From NCBI GenBank assembly GCA_003694205.1, contig RFKS01000274.1, forward strand, positions 1 through 5,960: a stretch of 5,960 bases of DNA, given 5' to 3'. Within the stretch, counting starts at the first letter, position 1, and the number at the start of each line of letters is the position of its first letter. Below the pieces are notes generated by a model. That model worked only from the letters and a program-made list of their open reading frames with translations, made no database searches and was not told the DNA's origin. The position numbers were made by a program, and so were the translations under genes. The DNA comes from Alphaproteobacteria bacterium. GTDB lineage: Bacteria; Pseudomonadota; Alphaproteobacteria; Sphingomonadales; Rhodothalassiaceae. Of the stretch, positions 5,240-5,960 are shown piece after piece.

Positions 5240-5960
5240 ATGGCCGCAAGCGATGACGCGGGCCCCGGCTGGTACCGCGACGGCCTCGAACATGTCTGGC
5301 TGCCCTATACGCAGATGAAAACGGCGCGGCCGCCGCTGCCGGTGGTGCGCACCGAGGGCTGCCGCATTCATCTCGCCGATGGCCGCGTGCTCGTCGACGG
5401 CATCGCGAGCTGGTGGACGGCGGCGCACGGCTACAATCACCCGCATCTCCTCAAGGCCGTCGCCGACCAGCTCGAACGCATGCCCCACGTCATGTTCGGC
5501 GGTCTCGTTCACGAGCCGGCGCTGCGGCTGGCACGACGTCTCGCTGCCATCACGCCCGGCGATCTCGATCACGCCTTTTTTGCGGAATCGGGGTCGGTCG
5601 CGGTCGAGGTGGCGCTCAAGATGGCGGTCCAATACTGGCTCAATCACGGCGAACGGCGTTCGCGCTTCGTCTTCTTCCGCCACGGCTATCACGGCGATAC
5701 GACGGGTGCGATGGCCGTCTGCGATCCCGAGGAGGGCATGCATGCGCGCTTTTCGCATCTGCTTGCGCGCCATCTTCTTGCCGACCTGCCGCGCACGGAC
5801 GAAGAAACCGAGGCCTTTGACGCCCTTCTCGCCCGTCATCGCGAAGACATCGCGGCCATCATCATCGAGCCGCTGGTCCAGGGAGCGGGCGGCATGCGCT
5901 TCCACGATCCCGACGTGCTCGGCAGCGTTGCGCGGCTGGCGCGCGCGCACGGACTGTTGC
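5240..5960 (+). CDS. bioA: Adenosylmethionine-8-amino-7-oxononanoate aminotransferase (BioA), 3' end outside window
   Basis: PLP-dependent class III aminotransferase of biotin synthesis; uses S-adenosylmethionine to convert 7-keto-8-aminopelargonate (KAPA) to 7,8-diaminopelargonate (DAPA) in the cytoplasm. The window holds the first 240 of roughly 420-430 residues, so the PLP Asp and Schiff-base Lys lie beyond the edge. Visible BioA signatures: VWLPYTQM (19-26, substrate-site Tyr23), ASWWTAAHGYNHP (56-68), MFGGLVHEPA (85-94), ESGSVAVEVALKMAVQYW (116-133, phosphate-binding GS at 118-119), RHGYHGDTTGAM (147-158) and IIEPLVQGAGGM (208-219). The paired Trp and the YHGDT block separate BioA from general omega-aminotransferases. 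Glu116 stands where the E. coli enzyme has Asp, a conservative change. ATG 5240 has AGGAG 9 nt upstream. The gene is divergent from the phosphatase; no bioB, bioF or bioD is in view, though they could follow downstream. Confidence 0.94.
   Translation, partial: MAASDDAGPGWYRDGLEHVWLPYTQMKTARPPLPVVRTEGCRIHLADGRVLVDGIASWWTAAHGYNHPHLLKAVADQLERMPHVMFGGLVHEPALRLARRLAAITPGDLDHAFFAESGSVAVEVALKMAVQYWLNHGERRSRFVFFRHGYHGDTTGAMAVCDPEEGMHARFSHLLARHLLADLPRTDEETEAFDALLARHREDIAAIIIEPLVQGAGGMRFHDPDVLGSVARLARAHGLL

Noticed and set aside
4140..5318. 392-codon plus-strand frame running through the ligase end and the phosphatase region
   Set aside because: It overlaps two well-supported genes and the bioA start out of frame and shows no conserved motif.
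1..5960. Defence system, mobile element, CRISPR, riboswitch or tRNA
   Set aside because: No transposase or integrase, no array of direct repeats, no tRNA cloverleaf and no recognisable riboswitch core. All sizeable intervals are occupied by metabolic or envelope genes.

Overview
This looks like ordinary chromosome of a GC-rich bacterium, most likely an alphaproteobacterium. GC is very high, especially at third codon positions. One gene belongs to the EipA/DUF1134 envelope family, which is typical of Alphaproteobacteria. The pyruvate kinase is of the PykA type. I see no tRNA, rRNA, CRISPR array, insertion sequence, integrase, phage structural gene or toxin-antitoxin pair, and no composition break that would suggest a recent island.

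There are six protein genes on strictly alternating strands, so no two neighbours can share a simple operon: pyruvate kinase (1-1099, minus, 3' end outside the window); an N-formylglutamate amidohydrolase family protein (1200-2018, plus); an EipA/DUF1134-like predicted lipoprotein (2005-2616, minus); a medium/long-chain acyl-CoA or methylthiopropionyl-CoA type ligase (2815-4452, plus); a lambda-phosphatase/PrpA-like metallophosphatase (4419-5141, minus); and the N-terminal part of BioA of biotin synthesis (5240-5960, plus, 3' end outside the window).

The alternation gives three short divergent promoter regions (1100-1199, 2617-2814, 5142-5239) and two convergent junctions where the coding ends overlap, by 14 bp (2005-2018) and 34 bp (4419-4452). 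Promoter-like sequences of one shape, TTGnnn-N16-TAAnnT, precede three genes. The eipA-like gene instead has an extended -10 (TGCTATAGA), with a 20-bp inverted repeat directly after it. GC-rich hairpins sit just past the stop of the minus-strand gene at both convergent junctions, inside the codons of the opposing gene.

Functionally the genes are separate: glycolysis, amide hydrolysis of a formylated amino acid or similar substrate, cell-envelope integrity, acyl-CoA activation, protein dephosphorylation and biotin synthesis. I find no evidence for a new multi-gene system. The points most worth checking are the lipoprotein form of EipA with its palindrome and no visible CtrA box, the overlapping gene ends with embedded hairpins, and the shared promoter architecture. 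No stretch longer than 300 bases lacks a gene.
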